From: Leclercia adecarboxylata
GTDB taxonomy: Bacteria > Pseudomonadota > Gammaproteobacteria > Enterobacterales > Enterobacteriaceae
Direction of reading: 5' to 3'
DNA length: 64,000 nt
NCBI RefSeq assembly: GCF_023639785.1
Contig: NZ_CP098325.1
Location: forward strand, 1,612,001-1,676,000
The notes under the pieces were generated by a model. The model ran no database searches, had not been told where the DNA came from, and saw nothing but the letters and a program-made list of their open reading frames with translations. Position numbers and translations under genes: made by a program. Positions within the stretch are counted from its first letter, which is position 1. Each line of letters begins with the position of its first letter. Shown in pieces: positions 1 to 9,725 of this stretch.

Positions 1-170
1 TGCGGGCCGTTGTCCAGTTCGATACTGTCCGCACCGCGCAGCAGGGAGCTGGAGACTTTTTTACCATCGAGCACCAGCAGGTCGATGTCTGTAGAGAGCC
101 GCAGCGTTGTGGCAAAAACGCAAACCGGCATGAGCAGCGCAAACAGACTCCAGGCAATGCCGGTTTTCAT
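1..170 (-). CDS. csgI: CsgI/YccT family periplasmic protein, N-terminal part
   Basis: This is the first 56 codons of a gene that runs off the left edge of the window. The translation starts [20 protein letters not shown], a signal peptide, and continues with the [20 protein letters not shown] segment that I recognise from E. coli YccT (CsgI, a periplasmic inhibitor of curli subunit assembly). It diverges from yccU across about 170 bases, as in E. coli. The start codon is preceded by GAAGGGCC-like purine-rich sequence. Function beyond curli inhibition cannot be judged from the fragment. Confidence 0.85.
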   Translation of the reverse strand, partial: MKTGIAWSLFALLMPVCVFATTLRLSTDIDLLVLDGKKVSSSLLRGADSIELDNGP

Positions 171-340
171 AGAAGGCCCTCTTAAAAGACATGCGTCATG
201 AAGAATGTATCAAAATTTTTCGACAATCATATTTACTAACATATAGACATATTATGGCAATTTGCCCTCATACAGACGTATGGGATGGCAGTTGCTGACA
301 CGGCCTTGATGCCCGGATTGAACGAGCCAGGAGAACACGA

Positions 341-754
341 ATGAAAGAGAACGATATCGCCGACATCCTTACCACCACCCGCACCATTGCCCTGGTCGGC
401 GCAAGCGACAAGCCCGATCGCCCGAGCTACAGGGTGATGAAGTACCTGCTCGATCAGGGCTACCATGTGATCCCGGTTTCGCCAAAAGTGGCAGGTAAAA
501 CATTGCTGGGCCAGCAGGGATACGGCACCCTGGCGGAAGTGCCAGAAAAAATCGATATGGTGGACGTGTTCCGCAATTCCGAAGCGGCCTGGGGCGTGGC
601 TCAGGAGGCGATTGCGGTCGGGGCGAAAACCCTGTGGTTACAGCTTGGGGTGATCAATGAACAGGCGGCGGTGCTGGCGCGCGATGCGGGCATGAATGTG
701 GTGATGGATCGTTGTCCGGCAATTGAGATCCCCCGTCTGGGAATGGCCAGGTAA
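341..754 (+). CDS. yccU: YccU, CoA-binding-domain protein
   Basis: The 137-residue product is a single CoA-binding (succinyl-CoA ligase alpha-like, Rossmann) domain. The [16 protein letters not shown] segment near residues 18-33 is the nucleotide/CoA-binding loop of the family, and the region around WLQLGV and DRCPAIE is conserved in YccU proteins. No catalytic partner domain is present, so it is a stand-alone binding module whose physiological role is unknown. The ATG has an AGGAG ribosome site 8 bases upstream. Position between csgI and hspQ matches E. coli. Confidence 0.9.
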   Translation: MKENDIADILTTTRTIALVGASDKPDRPSYRVMKYLLDQGYHVIPVSPKVAGKTLLGQQGYGTLAEVPEKIDMVDVFRNSEAAWGVAQEAIAVGAKTLWLQLGVINEQAAVLARDAGMNVVMDRCPAIEIPRLGMAR

Positions 755-756
755 TA

Positions 757-789
757 AAAAACCCGGTCAGCCATGGGCTACCGGGTTTT
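757..789. terminator. Bidirectional terminator between yccU and hspQ
   Basis: A stem of AACCCGGT / ACCGGGTT with inner AGCC/GGCT pairing is flanked by A-rich sequence on the left and T-rich on the right, so it can stop both convergent genes. Confidence 0.8.
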
Positions 790-791
790 CA

Positions 792-1169
<378 letters not shown>

Positions 1170-2360
1170 TTACATGATGCGACAGGCAAATCCTTTCAGA
1201 TACAGCCCTTCCGGATAGGTAGCGATCACCGGATGATCGGCCGCCTGACGGAACTGCTCTATAAATTGTACATCACGACCAGCATCTACAGCGGCATCTG
1301 CGATAATTTTCTGGAATAATTCGGTGGTCATCAGGCCGGAGCAGGAGAAGGTCAGCAGCACGCCACCTGGATTAAGCAGCTGGATCGCCAGCATATTAAT
1401 GTCTTTATACCCACGGCAGGCACCCATCAGCTGGTTCTTGTTTTCCACGAACTTCGGCGGATCCATCACAATCACGTCAAACTTTTCGCCCTGGTCGCGG
1501 TATTTGCGCAGCAGCTTGAAGACGTCATCGCGAACAAATTCCGCTTTGCTCAGGTCCAGCTTGTTCAGCTCAACGTTCTGCTTCGCCACATCCAGTGCTT
1601 CCTGTGAGGTATCGACGCTCACCACCTGGCTGCAGCCGCCCATCAGGGCCGAAACCGCAAAGCCGCCGGTGTAGGAGAAGCAGTTCAGCACGCGTTTACC
1701 GGCAACGTACTGGCGGGTTGCCAGACGGCTGTCGCGCTGATCGAGGTAGTAACCGGTTTTATGGCCACCCTGAATATCCACCAGCAGCTTCATGCCGTGC
1801 TCTTCAATAGGCAGCAGGGCTGGCGGCAATTCGCCCGTTACCGGGCCCTGGGTCAGTTCCATACCCTCTTTTTTACGCACCGCAACGTCGCTGCGATCGT
1901 ATATGGCGCATTCAGGGAACAGCGTCTGCAGGGCGCTGATCAATGCCGCACGCTGATATTCAGCGCCCGCGCTTAACAGCTGCAGCACCAGGAAGTTGCC
2001 GAAACGGTCGATAGTCACGCCCGGCAGGCCGTCGGATTCACCGGCGATCAGACGATAGCTGTCCAGCCCGTCGCGTTTTGCCAGCCAGTCGCGCCACTGC
2101 TGCGCCTGCTGCAGGCGGCGGACAAAGAAGTCGATATCGATGGATTCATCTTTATCAAACGTCCAGACGCGCGCCCGGATCTGCGAGGCAGGTGAGTACG
2201 CGCCGCGCGCTAACCATTTCCCCTGGTGGTCCACGATATCGATGGTTTCACCGAGGCTGGCTTTGCCTTCCATGCGGGCAACCGCACCAGAGAAGACCCA
2301 GGGATGGCGGCGCAGCAACGACTTCTCGCGCCCTTTGGCTAACACTAAACGTACACTCAT
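1170..2360 (-). CDS. rlmI: 23S rRNA m5C1962 methyltransferase RlmI
   Basis: RlmI uses S-adenosylmethionine to methylate C1962 of 23S rRNA. The 396-residue protein has the expected order: an N-terminal PUA domain ([20 protein letters not shown]), a linker domain, and a Rossmann methyltransferase domain with the SAM loop [13 protein letters not shown] and the DPPKFVENK motif, followed by the cysteine-containing FSCSG segment. The start at 2360 matches the E. coli N-terminus; an in-frame upstream start would add 21 unrelated residues. The ribosome site is weak. Confidence 0.93.
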   Translation of the reverse strand: MSVRLVLAKGREKSLLRRHPWVFSGAVARMEGKASLGETIDIVDHQGKWLARGAYSPASQIRARVWTFDKDESIDIDFFVRRLQQAQQWRDWLAKRDGLDSYRLIAGESDGLPGVTIDRFGNFLVLQLLSAGAEYQRAALISALQTLFPECAIYDRSDVAVRKKEGMELTQGPVTGELPPALLPIEEHGMKLLVDIQGGHKTGYYLDQRDSRLATRQYVAGKRVLNCFSYTGGFAVSALMGGCSQVVSVDTSQEALDVAKQNVELNKLDLSKAEFVRDDVFKLLRKYRDQGEKFDVIVMDPPKFVENKNQLMGACRGYKDINMLAIQLLNPGGVLLTFSCSGLMTTELFQKIIADAAVDAGRDVQFIEQFRQAADHPVIATYPEGLYLKGFACRIM

Positions 2361-2535
2361 AATTTTCTGTTCTGTCGATTCCAGGGAAATGGCGCGTAGA
2401 GTAGCACAGATGCCCAGGGGCAATCATCTGCGGACACTATTGAGCGTTTCGGCACATTTTAAAATCGATCGGGCACATTATGATTTCCCCGCGGGCTTTA
2501 CAGTGTGGTTTCCGGTTCAGCAAAAGGAAACAACA

Positions 2536-3093
2536 ATGAAAAATCATATTGCCATCCTCGTCAGCATCCTGGCGACAAGCCCTTTTACGGTTTCTGCGGC
2601 CCTGCCGTTTAGCCTCAGCAGCCAGGATATCGCCGACGGTCATCCCTTAACGCAACAGCAGGTCTTTGCCGGGTTCGGCTGCCAGGGGGGCAATACTTCG
2701 CCACAGTTGGCCTGGCAGCATCCGCCCGCAGGGACAAAAAGCTTCGCCATTACGGCGTACGATCCCGCCGCCCCCACCGGCAGCGGCTGGTGGCACTGGA
2801 CGCTGGTCAATATTCCCGCTAAGACGCTGAGCCTGCCCGCCGGTGTCGGGAAAACCAACAGCGATAAATTACCGGCAGGCGCGGTGCAGGGGCGGAATGA
2901 TTTCGGGTATGCTGGCTTTGGCGGGGCATGTCCGCCTGAAGGGGATAAACCGCACCCATATCAGTTCACCGTCTGGGCGCTGAATGTGGATAAACTGCCG
3001 CTCGACAGCAACGCCAGCGGCGCACTGGTTGGCTTTATGCTCAACAGCCACGTGCTGGCGAAAGCACAATTAACCGCAACATACTCACGATAA
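2536..3093 (+). CDS. YbhB/YbcL family (PEBP-fold) periplasmic protein
   Basis: The 185-residue product has a signal peptide (cleavage after about residue 22, ...VSAALPF) and a phosphatidylethanolamine-binding-protein fold. The ligand-pocket motifs DPAAPTGSGWWHW and GGACPPEGDKPHPY are intact, as in E. coli YbcL. YbcL of uropathogenic E. coli is secreted and modulates neutrophil migration, but most relatives have no known ligand. The ATG at 2536 follows AAAGGAAAC; the longer reading frame upstream overlaps rlmI and is not needed. It is followed after 10 bases by an AraC regulator. This pair is absent from the E. coli gene order at this point. Confidence 0.85.
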   Translation: MKNHIAILVSILATSPFTVSAALPFSLSSQDIADGHPLTQQQVFAGFGCQGGNTSPQLAWQHPPAGTKSFAITAYDPAAPTGSGWWHWTLVNIPAKTLSLPAGVGKTNSDKLPAGAVQGRNDFGYAGFGGACPPEGDKPHPYQFTVWALNVDKLPLDSNASGALVGFMLNSHVLAKAQLTATYSR

Positions 3094-3103
3094 AGGTGGC
3101 CCG

Positions 3104-3892
3104 GTGCAGGAGTTTCATTTTCAACATAACCATCTGACAGCGGCTGAGGTCAATGCCAGTAAAATGCATCGCCTGCACCACGTTAAGCTCTTCTATCCGG
3201 CCATCTGCCACATTACGCGCGGCAGCAAGGTGATTATCCAGGATGAGAGGCGCTTAGTGGCAACGCCGGATGAGCTCATTATCATTCCGGCGAACACCCC
3301 GATGGAGATCATCAATCAGCCTGCGCAGGACGTGTTCCATTCGGATCTGCTGCTGTTATCGCCCGACCTCATCGCCGAGTTTAAAACGCGTTATCTCCAG
3401 TCCTGGCCGCGTTCAAAAACGGACTCACTGTGTGCCCCGCTCAGCGAAGGGCTCGCCTTTATGTGGGGCAACCTGCTGCACGCGGTGCGGCATAATTTTT
3501 CCGATGAGCTGCAAAAGCATCAGGCCTTCGGGCTCCTGCTGGCGTTGCTGCATGATGGAGTGGCCGGTCCGCTGCTGATTGAACGAAATATCCACCTTAC
3601 CGAGCAGGTACGGCATTTCATTATGCAGGCGCCCGCGCGGGCATGGACGGCGCAGGACGTTGCCAGCCGTCTGGCTTTGAGCGTGCCGACCTTACGCCGA
3701 CGCCTACGGGAAGAGTCGCAAAGCTTTCGCCAGATTGTGGAGGAGGTGCGTATGGCGGTGGCACTCTCACAGCTGCAGTCGACCCGCCTGCCCATTGGCG
3801 AGATCGCCATGCAGTGCGGGTATCTTTCCAGCTCCCGTTTTACGGCCCGTTTCCGTCAGCATTACGGCTGTTTACCCAAAACGCTGCGCTAA
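3104..3892 (+). CDS. AraC-family transcriptional regulator
   Basis: The 262-residue product has an N-terminal cupin-like sensing half (about residues 10-140) and a C-terminal double helix-turn-helix. The second HTH reads LPIGEIAMQCGYLSSSRFTARFRQHYG, the classic AraC/XylS signature. It probably starts at GTG 3104, just 10 bases after the PEBP gene; an in-frame ATG at 3164 is a less likely alternative because it would remove part of the sensing domain. The tight spacing suggests it is co-transcribed with the PEBP gene and may control it. The inducer is unknown. Confidence 0.82.
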   Translation: MQEFHFQHNHLTAAEVNASKMHRLHHVKLFYPAICHITRGSKVIIQDERRLVATPDELIIIPANTPMEIINQPAQDVFHSDLLLLSPDLIAEFKTRYLQSWPRSKTDSLCAPLSEGLAFMWGNLLHAVRHNFSDELQKHQAFGLLLALLHDGVAGPLLIERNIHLTEQVRHFIMQAPARAWTAQDVASRLALSVPTLRRRLREESQSFRQIVEEVRMAVALSQLQSTRLPIGEIAMQCGYLSSSRFTARFRQHYGCLPKTLR

Positions 3893-3954
3893 TTCTCCGG
3901 CCATAATTTGCTATTCTTTGGGTTCAGAACCAGGCATGGATAAGGGGAGGGAGT

Positions 3955-4236
3955 ATGGCACAGGTCTGCATTATCGCGTGGGTTCACGGCACGGTTCAGG
4001 GGGTCGGTTTTCGTTACAGCACGCAGCGTGAGGCCACAGAGCTGGGGCTGACGGGCTACGCACGCAATATGGATGACGGCAGCGTCGAGGTGGTGGCGTG
4101 CGGCGAGGCGGAGCAGGTTGATAAACTGCTCGACTGGCTTAAGGCGGGCGGGCCACGCATCGCGCGGGTTGAAAAGGTTCTGTCAGAACCGCATCAACCC
4201 GGCCGGGAATACGTGAATTTCGGTATTCGCTATTAA
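3955..4236 (+). CDS. yccX: Acylphosphatase
   Basis: This 93-residue enzyme hydrolyses acyl phosphates such as carbamoyl and acetyl phosphate. The phosphate-binding loop [12 protein letters not shown] with catalytic Arg, and the Asn of [17 protein letters not shown], are both present. AAGGGGAGGGAGT precedes the ATG. Its last codons overlap the convergent tusE stop by four bases, as is typical for this locus in enterobacteria. Confidence 0.94.
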   Translation: MAQVCIIAWVHGTVQGVGFRYSTQREATELGLTGYARNMDDGSVEVVACGEAEQVDKLLDWLKAGGPRIARVEKVLSEPHQPGREYVNFGIRY

Positions 4237-4562
4237 ATGCACTTTACGGGCTTAGGCAGACCGGCGATTTTGGTCGCCTGTTTTGCCGGGCCTTTCGGGA
4301 ACAGGCGGTACAGATAGCGGCTGTTGCCTTTCTCCTCGCCGTACTTATTAGCCATCGCTTTCACCAGCATGCGGATGGCGGGGGAGGTGTTGAATTCCAG
4401 ATAGAAATCACGCACGAAGCGCACCACTTCCCAGTGCTCTGGCGTCAGGGCGATAGACTCTTTTTCGGCAATAACAGCCGCCAGCCCTTCGCTCCACTGG
4501 CCGGTCTCTTTCAGATAGCCTTCGCTATCGGTCTCAATCTCTTTACCTTCAAAGTTCAGCAT
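4233..4562 (-). CDS. tusE: Sulfur relay protein TusE
   Basis: TusE (DsrC family) accepts persulfide sulfur from TusBCD and passes it to MnmA for 2-thiolation of tRNA wobble uridine. The 109-residue product ends in the required C-terminal KCI, in which the penultimate Cys carries the sulfur. The DsrC-type core [19 protein letters not shown] is intact. ATG 4562 gives the family N-terminus ([12 protein letters not shown]); ATG 4568 and GTG 4571 are in frame and only slightly longer. Confidence 0.93.
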   Translation of the reverse strand: MLNFEGKEIETDSEGYLKETGQWSEGLAAVIAEKESIALTPEHWEVVRFVRDFYLEFNTSPAIRMLVKAMANKYGEEKGNSRYLYRLFPKGPAKQATKIAGLPKPVKCI

Positions 4563-4599
4563 AATCATCACGGGTATATCGAAAACCGCGGCAGTTTAC

Positions 4600-4629
4600 C
4601 AAAAAAGAAAGCCCCGCATAAGCGGGGCT
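4600..4629 (-). terminator. Terminator of yccA
   Basis: GCCCCGC / GCGGGGC stem with a four-base loop, followed on the minus strand by TTTCTTTTTT. Confidence 0.88.
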
Positions 4630-4648
4630 CGTTATACAGCACTGTCGG

Positions 4649-5308
4649 TTAATCGCGGCTGGCGAAGCCCAGGATGCTCAGCAGGCTGACGAAGATGTTG
4701 TACAGCGACACATACAGGCTCACGGTGGCGCGGATGTAATTGGTCTCGCCGCCATGAATGATGTTGCTGGTTTCCATCAGAATCGCCCCGGAGGAGATCA
4801 GGATGAACACTGCGCTGATAGCCAGATGCAGGGCCGGCAGCTGCAGGAAGATATTTGCAACCATACCGATCAGCACCACGACGATGCCTGCCATCAGCAT
4901 ACCGCCGAGGAAAGACATGTCTTTGCGGGTGGTCAGCACGTAGGCGGAACAGCAGAAGAACACCGCAGCCGTACCCCCCAGCGCCAGGCCGATCAGGTCA
5001 CCCATACCGGCAGACAGATAGGTGTTAAGCATTGGCCCCAGAATGTAGCCCAGGAAACCGGTGAAAGCGAAGGCGGACAGAATACCGACCGGCTTATCAG
5101 CGGTTTTGTAGGTCAGGAACATCAGACCATACATGCCGACCAGAGTCAGGATAAGCCCCGGTGATGGCAGCATCAGCACGGTGCTGGCAGTTGCCGTCAG
5201 CGCGGAGAAGGCCAGCGTCAGGCTGAGCATAAAATACGTATTGCGCAGCACCTTGTGGGTGCTGAGTAGCGATGTGCGGTCGCGTGAAGAACTAATAATA
5301 CGATCCAT
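4649..5308 (-). CDS. yccA: FtsH protease modulator YccA (BAX inhibitor-1 family)
   Basis: The 219-residue inner-membrane protein has seven hydrophobic segments and an N-terminal cytoplasmic stretch ([19 protein letters not shown]) close to that of E. coli YccA. In E. coli YccA binds FtsH and slows degradation of jammed SecY. The BI-1 family C-terminal motif [19 protein letters not shown] is present. The gene is alone between its terminator and a promoter region shared with the divergent peptide-binding protein. Confidence 0.93.
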   Translation of the reverse strand: MDRIISSSRDRTSLLSTHKVLRNTYFMLSLTLAFSALTATASTVLMLPSPGLILTLVGMYGLMFLTYKTADKPVGILSAFAFTGFLGYILGPMLNTYLSAGMGDLIGLALGGTAAVFFCCSAYVLTTRKDMSFLGGMLMAGIVVVLIGMVANIFLQLPALHLAISAVFILISSGAILMETSNIIHGGETNYIRATVSLYVSLYNIFVSLLSILGFASRD

Positions 5309-5575
5309 GAGTCACTCTCTTATGACAGATGTAATTAACGGCAAGAATAGAAAACGACGCGCCGGTTACAAAGTGGTTTTACCCATCTTTACTCAGCGTC
5401 TTAGGCCCCGGAATAGCATGATATGTTCCATAACGTCATGAACGCAGAACGAACCCCGGTTTGTCAGGATTAATCAGATCAAGCTCTTATAGGTCACTGA
5501 AATATATTGCCTTATTCCAGCCGCAGCGCTAAGAGTTATTTTGCATCGTCAAAACAACACTATAAGGCGAAGGAA

Positions 5576-7204
5576 ATGAAACCCTCATCACAAGCAACAT
5601 TTACCCTCTCTTTGCTGACAGCAGGCATCCTGTGCGCAAGCGCAACGGCGTTTGCGGCCAGCGTGCCGGCAGGAACGGAGCTGGCAGAGAAGCAGGAACT
5701 GGTCAGGAATAATGGCAATGAGCCGGCATCGCTCGATCCGCATAAAGTCGAAAGCGATGTCGAATTCAATATTATCAGCGATTTGTTCGATGGGCTGGTC
5801 AGCGTCTCGCCGCAAGGGGAGATCCAGCCGCGGCTGGCCGGGAAGTGGGACAACAAAGACAACACCGTCTGGACCTTCCATTTGCGTCCGGGCATTACCT
5901 GGAGTGACGGCACGGCCATTACCGCCCAGGACGTGGTCTGGAGCTGGCAGCGGCTGGTGGATCCGAAAACCGCCTCGCCGTACGCCAGCTATCCTGGCAA
6001 CATGCACATCGTCAATGCCGCCGATATTGCCCAGGGCAAAAAAGCCCCCGATACCATGGGCGTAAAGGCGCTGAACGACACCACTCTCGAAGTGACGCTC
6101 AACCAGCCTAACGCGGCGTTCCTTGCCATGCTGGCGCACCCGTCGCTGGTGCCGGTGGATAAGGTGCTGATTGGCCGCTATGGCGATAAGTGGACCAAAC
6201 CGGAGCACTTCGTCAGCAGCGGGGCTTACAGGCTCAGCCAGTGGGTGGTCAATGAGCGGATTATCGCCGAGCGCAACCCGCGCTACTGGGATAACGCCCA
6301 TACCGTCATCAATAAAGTGACTTATCTGCCCATCACCTCGGAAGCCGCCGATGTGAACCGCTACAAGGCGGGCGAGATTGATATTGCCTACACTCTGCCA
6401 ATCAACCAGTTCGCTCAGTTGCAAAAGACCCTGGGGAAAGAGGTGGATGTCTCTCCGCAGCTGGCGACCTACTACTACGAATTCAACACCACCCGTCCGC
6501 CGTTTAACGATCCGCGCGTGCGTAAGGCGCTGAACCTGGCGCTGGATAAGGACATTATCGCCGGGAAGGTGCTGGGGCAGGGGCAGCGTCCGGCGTGGGT
6601 CATCAGCCAGCCGGACATCGGCGGGGTCAAACTGAACAACCCGGATTACGCCAGCTGGCCAATGGATAAACGCATCGCTGAGGCGAAAAAGCTGCTGAAC
6701 GAAGCAGGCTTCAACGAGGGACATCCGCTGAGCTTTAATCTGCTGTATAACACCTCGGAATCACACCAGCGTATTGCCATCGCCGTCAGCTCAATGTGGA
6801 AGAAAAACCTCGGGGTAGAGGCGAAGCTGCAAAACCAGGAGTGGAAGACGATGCTGGATACTATGCACACCCACAACTTTGATGCGGTGCGCTACGCCTG
6901 GATTGCCGATTACGACGATGCGGCGACCTTCCTGAACAACTTCCGTACCGGCGACAGCGAGAACACCAGCCAGTACAGTAATCCGGCCTATGACGAGGCG
7001 CTGGTCAACGCCGCGAAAGCCAAAACCACCGCCGAGCGTGGGGCATTCTACCAGCAGGCGGAAGATCTGCTGGCGCGGGATGTCCCGGCGATCCCGGTTT
7101 ACCACTACGTGCGTACCCACCTGGTTAAGCCCTGGGTGGGCGGGTTTACGCCGGATAAGCTCGGGTACTATTTCACAAAGGATATGTACATCAAAAAGCA
7201 CTGA
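5576..7204 (+). CDS. OppA/MppA-type peptide ABC transporter substrate-binding protein
   Basis: The 542-residue protein has a signal peptide (MKPSSQATFTLSLLTAGILC...AFA) and the SBP_bac_5 fold. It follows E. coli MppA/OppA closely: VPAGTELAEKQELVRNNGNEPASLDPHK at the mature start, WSWQRLVDPKTASPYA, YYYEFNTTRPPFNDPRVRKAL, and LYNTSESHQRIAIAVSSMWKKNLGV. The ATG follows AAGGCGAAGGAA. No permease or ATPase genes lie nearby, so like MppA it probably feeds the OppBCDF membrane complex encoded elsewhere. Whether it prefers murein tripeptide or general oligopeptides cannot be decided here. It is an insertion relative to the E. coli yccA-serT junction. Confidence 0.85.
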   Translation: MKPSSQATFTLSLLTAGILCASATAFAASVPAGTELAEKQELVRNNGNEPASLDPHKVESDVEFNIISDLFDGLVSVSPQGEIQPRLAGKWDNKDNTVWTFHLRPGITWSDGTAITAQDVVWSWQRLVDPKTASPYASYPGNMHIVNAADIAQGKKAPDTMGVKALNDTTLEVTLNQPNAAFLAMLAHPSLVPVDKVLIGRYGDKWTKPEHFVSSGAYRLSQWVVNERIIAERNPRYWDNAHTVINKVTYLPITSEAADVNRYKAGEIDIAYTLPINQFAQLQKTLGKEVDVSPQLATYYYEFNTTRPPFNDPRVRKALNLALDKDIIAGKVLGQGQRPAWVISQPDIGGVKLNNPDYASWPMDKRIAEAKKLLNEAGFNEGHPLSFNLLYNTSESHQRIAIAVSSMWKKNLGVEAKLQNQEWKTMLDTMHTHNFDAVRYAWIADYDDAATFLNNFRTGDSENTSQYSNPAYDEALVNAAKAKTTAERGAFYQQAEDLLARDVPAIPVYHYVRTHLVKPWVGGFTPDKLGYYFTKDMYIKKH

Positions 7205-7218
7205 AGGCCCTTGCTGAG

Positions 7219-7272
7219 AAAATAGCCAATACGTTGCCTATTCAACCGATTAAACCCGTTTTGGCTATTTTT
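7219..7272 (+). terminator. Long-loop terminator after the peptide-binding protein gene
   Basis: AAAATAGCCAA pairs with TTGGCTATTTT over 11 bases, with a loop of about 31 bases, ending in a short T-run. The long loop is unusual, so function is likely but not certain. Confidence 0.55.
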
Positions 7273-7295
7273 AAGGCGAACGATTGTGTTCATAC

Positions 7296-7324
7296 TTTAC
7301 AGCGCACACGGAGGTGTTTATAGT
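7296..7324 (+). promoter_or_regulatory. Sigma-70 promoter of the first tRNA-Ser gene
   Basis: TTTACA at 7296-7301 and TATAGT at 7319-7324 are separated by exactly 17 bases. The C-rich stretch downstream (TCGCCTC) resembles the GC discriminator of stringently controlled tRNA promoters. The second tRNA-Ser copy has the same hexamers and spacing. Confidence 0.85.
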
Positions 7325-7336
7325 TCGCCTCACTTA

Positions 7337-7424
7337 GGAAGCGTGGCCGAGCGGTTGAAGGCACCGGTCTTGAAAACCGGCGACCCGAAAGGGTTCTAGA
7401 GTTCGAATCTCTACGCTTCCGCCA
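7337..7424 (+). tRNA. serT: tRNA-Ser (anticodon UGA), copy 1
   Basis: The 88-base gene has a GGAAGCG/CGCTTCC acceptor stem, encoded CCA, a long class II variable arm (GACCCGAAAGGGTTC region) and an anticodon loop CTTGAAA with anticodon TGA. It reads UCA and other UCN serine codons. Position just after yccA matches E. coli serT. All 88 bases are repeated at 18970-19057. Confidence 0.98.
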
Positions 7425-7433
7425 AATCTGGAA

Positions 7434-7470
7434 AGCCCTGCGATAGCAATATCGCGGGGCTTTTTCTTTT
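7434..7470 (+). terminator. Terminator of tRNA-Ser copy 1
   Basis: AGCCC and GCGATA arms pair with TATCGC and GGGCT, followed by TTTTTCTTTT. Confidence 0.88.
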
Positions 7471-7663
7471 ATTGTTTTACCAAAAAATGACCTGACGTCA
7501 GTCAGATTCAGTCCCGCACTGAATAAATTAACCCCAGAAAACTCAGGAGCATAAAAACGTAACATTGCCATCATGAACTGCAAAAGCAGACTAATTTTGC
7601 TAACCTGAAAGAGATGATTCCTCTCATCCGGAGCGGTTTCAGTTTTAACGGAATAAATTACCT

Positions 7664-9661
7664 ATGAGTGAAAATAATCCCATCCCAAAGCAGTCCAAAA
7701 GCAAGATTAACAAAGCGGTCTTCTATACATCTGCTTTGTTAATTTTCCTTCTCGTTGCATTTGCAGCGATTTTCCCCGACGTTGCCGACAAAAATTTTAA
7801 ACTGCTGCAGCAGCAGATCTTCACCAACGCCAGCTGGTTCTATATCCTGGCGGTCGCGCTGATATTACTGAGCGTGACGTTTCTGGGTTTGTCTCGCTAC
7901 GGCGATATCAAACTGGGCCCCGACCATGCCCAGCCCGATTTCAGTTACCACTCCTGGTTTGCCATGCTGTTTTCGGCAGGGATGGGGATCGGCCTGATGT
8001 TCTTCGGCGTAGCCGAGCCGGTCATGCACTATCTCTCTCCGCCGGTAGGCACCCCCGAGACCGTTGCCGCCGCCAAAGAAGCAATGCGGTTAACCTTCTT
8101 CCACTGGGGGCTTCACGCCTGGGCAATCTATGCCATTGTTGCGTTGATCCTTGCCTTTTTCAGCTACCGTCACGGTCTGCCGCTGACGTTGCGCTCGGCG
8201 CTCTATCCTATCATCGGTGACAAAATTTATGGGCCAATAGGACACGCCGTCGATATTTTTGCCGTTATCGGCACCGTGTTTGGGGTGGCGACCTCGCTGG
8301 GCTACGGCGTATTGCAGGTGAATGCCGGGCTTAATCATCTCTTCGGTGTGCCTATCAATGAAACGGTGCAGGTCATCCTGATAGTGGTGATCACCGGCCT
8401 GGCGACCATTTCCGTCGTCTCCGGCCTGGATAAAGGCATCCGCATTCTGTCCGAGCTTAATCTGGGGCTGGCCTTGCTGCTGCTGGTGCTGGTGCTGTGT
8501 CTGGGGCCTACCGTCCTGCTGCTGAAGTCTTTCGTTGAAAACACTGGCGGCTATCTCTCTGAACTGGTGAGTAAGACGTTCAACCTTTACGCCTACGAGC
8601 CAAAATCCAGCAACTGGCTGGGGGGCTGGACGCTGCTGTACTGGGGCTGGTGGCTCTCCTGGTCGCCTTTTGTCGGGATGTTCATCGCCCGCGTCTCACG
8701 CGGCAGAACCATTCGTGAATTCGTAACCGGTGTGCTCTTTGTCCCGGCCGGTTTCACCCTGATGTGGATGACCGTTTTCGGCAATAGCGCGATTTATCTC
8801 ATTATGACCCAGGGGGCAACCGATCTGGCGAACACGGTACAGCAGGATGTGGCGCTGGCGCTGTTCAATTTCCTCGAGCATTTCCCGTTCTCATCCATAC
8901 TGTCGTTTATTGCCATGGCGATGGTCATTGTCTTCTTTGTCACCTCAGCCGACTCGGGTGCCATGGTGGTGGACACGCTGGCATCCGGCGGCGAACCGAA
9001 TACGCCGGTCTGGCAGCGCATTTTCTGGGCCGCGCTGATGGGGGTGGTAGCCATTGCGCTGCTTCTTGCCGGTGGGCTAAGCGCGCTGCAAACGGTCACT
9101 ATTGCCAGCGCATTACCGTTTTCCGTCATCCTGCTTATCTCGATCTACGGCCTGCTGAAGGCGCTGCGTCGCGATTTAACCAAGCGCGAGAGCCTGAGCA
9201 TGGCGACTATCGCCCCTACCGCGGCCCGCAATCCTATTCCGTGGCAGCGGCGTTTACGTAACATCGCCTATCTGCCGAAGCGCTCACTGGTGAAGCGCTT
9301 TATGGATGAGGTGATCCAGCCGGCGATGACGCTGGTTCAGGAGGAGCTGAGCAAACAGGGCACGGTGAGCCGAATCAGCGATGCGTCAGACGATCGACTT
9401 CGCTTTGAAGTTGACTTAGGCAATGAGCTGAACTTTCTCTATGAAGTCAGGCTGCGTGGCTATAACTCGCCGACTTTCGCCCTGGCGGCTATCGATAACG
9501 ACGAACAGCAGGCGGAGCAGCACCGGTACTATCGTGCGGAAGTCTACCTCAAAGAGGGGGGACAGGATTACGACGTGATGAGCTGGACTCAGGAACAGCT
9601 TATCAACGACATTCTTGACCAGTACGAAAAGCATCTGCACTTCCTGCATCTGGTTCGTTAA
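7664..9661 (+). CDS. BCCT-family betaine/choline-type transporter (BetT-like)
   Basis: The 665-residue protein has twelve predicted membrane segments and a cytoplasmic C-terminal domain of about 150 residues, the long form typical of BetT. BCCT motifs include the TM3 glycine stretch AGMGIGLMFFGVAEP and the TM8 tryptophan box WTLLYWGWWLSWSPFVGMFIARVSRGRT. The C-terminus (NDILDQYEKHLHFLHLVR) closely resembles that of E. coli BetT, which uses it for osmotic activation. It should import choline, glycine betaine or a related trimethylammonium compound. No betAB dehydrogenase genes are adjacent, so the substrate is probably a ready-made osmolyte or is oxidised elsewhere. Confidence 0.87.
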   Translation: MSENNPIPKQSKSKINKAVFYTSALLIFLLVAFAAIFPDVADKNFKLLQQQIFTNASWFYILAVALILLSVTFLGLSRYGDIKLGPDHAQPDFSYHSWFAMLFSAGMGIGLMFFGVAEPVMHYLSPPVGTPETVAAAKEAMRLTFFHWGLHAWAIYAIVALILAFFSYRHGLPLTLRSALYPIIGDKIYGPIGHAVDIFAVIGTVFGVATSLGYGVLQVNAGLNHLFGVPINETVQVILIVVITGLATISVVSGLDKGIRILSELNLGLALLLLVLVLCLGPTVLLLKSFVENTGGYLSELVSKTFNLYAYEPKSSNWLGGWTLLYWGWWLSWSPFVGMFIARVSRGRTIREFVTGVLFVPAGFTLMWMTVFGNSAIYLIMTQGATDLANTVQQDVALALFNFLEHFPFSSILSFIAMAMVIVFFVTSADSGAMVVDTLASGGEPNTPVWQRIFWAALMGVVAIALLLAGGLSALQTVTIASALPFSVILLISIYGLLKALRRDLTKRESLSMATIAPTAARNPIPWQRRLRNIAYLPKRSLVKRFMDEVIQPAMTLVQEELSKQGTVSRISDASDDRLRFEVDLGNELNFLYEVRLRGYNSPTFALAAIDNDEQQAEQHRYYRAEVYLKEGGQDYDVMSWTQEQLINDILDQYEKHLHFLHLVR

Positions 9662-9668
9662 TCTCTCA

Positions 9669-9697
9669 ATGCCGCCCTCTCTGGCGGCATTTTTTTA
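9669..9697 (+). terminator. Terminator after the BCCT gene
   Basis: ATGCCGCC / GGCGGCAT stem with a six-base loop and a run of seven to eight T. Confidence 0.92.
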
Positions 9698-9725
9698 TCC
9701 TGCAACTGACGAAAAGAGGTCCCTG

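Noticed and set aside
5588..6724. A 378-codon frame opposite the peptide-binding protein gene
   Set aside because: Antisense shadow of a well-conserved SBP_bac_5 gene.
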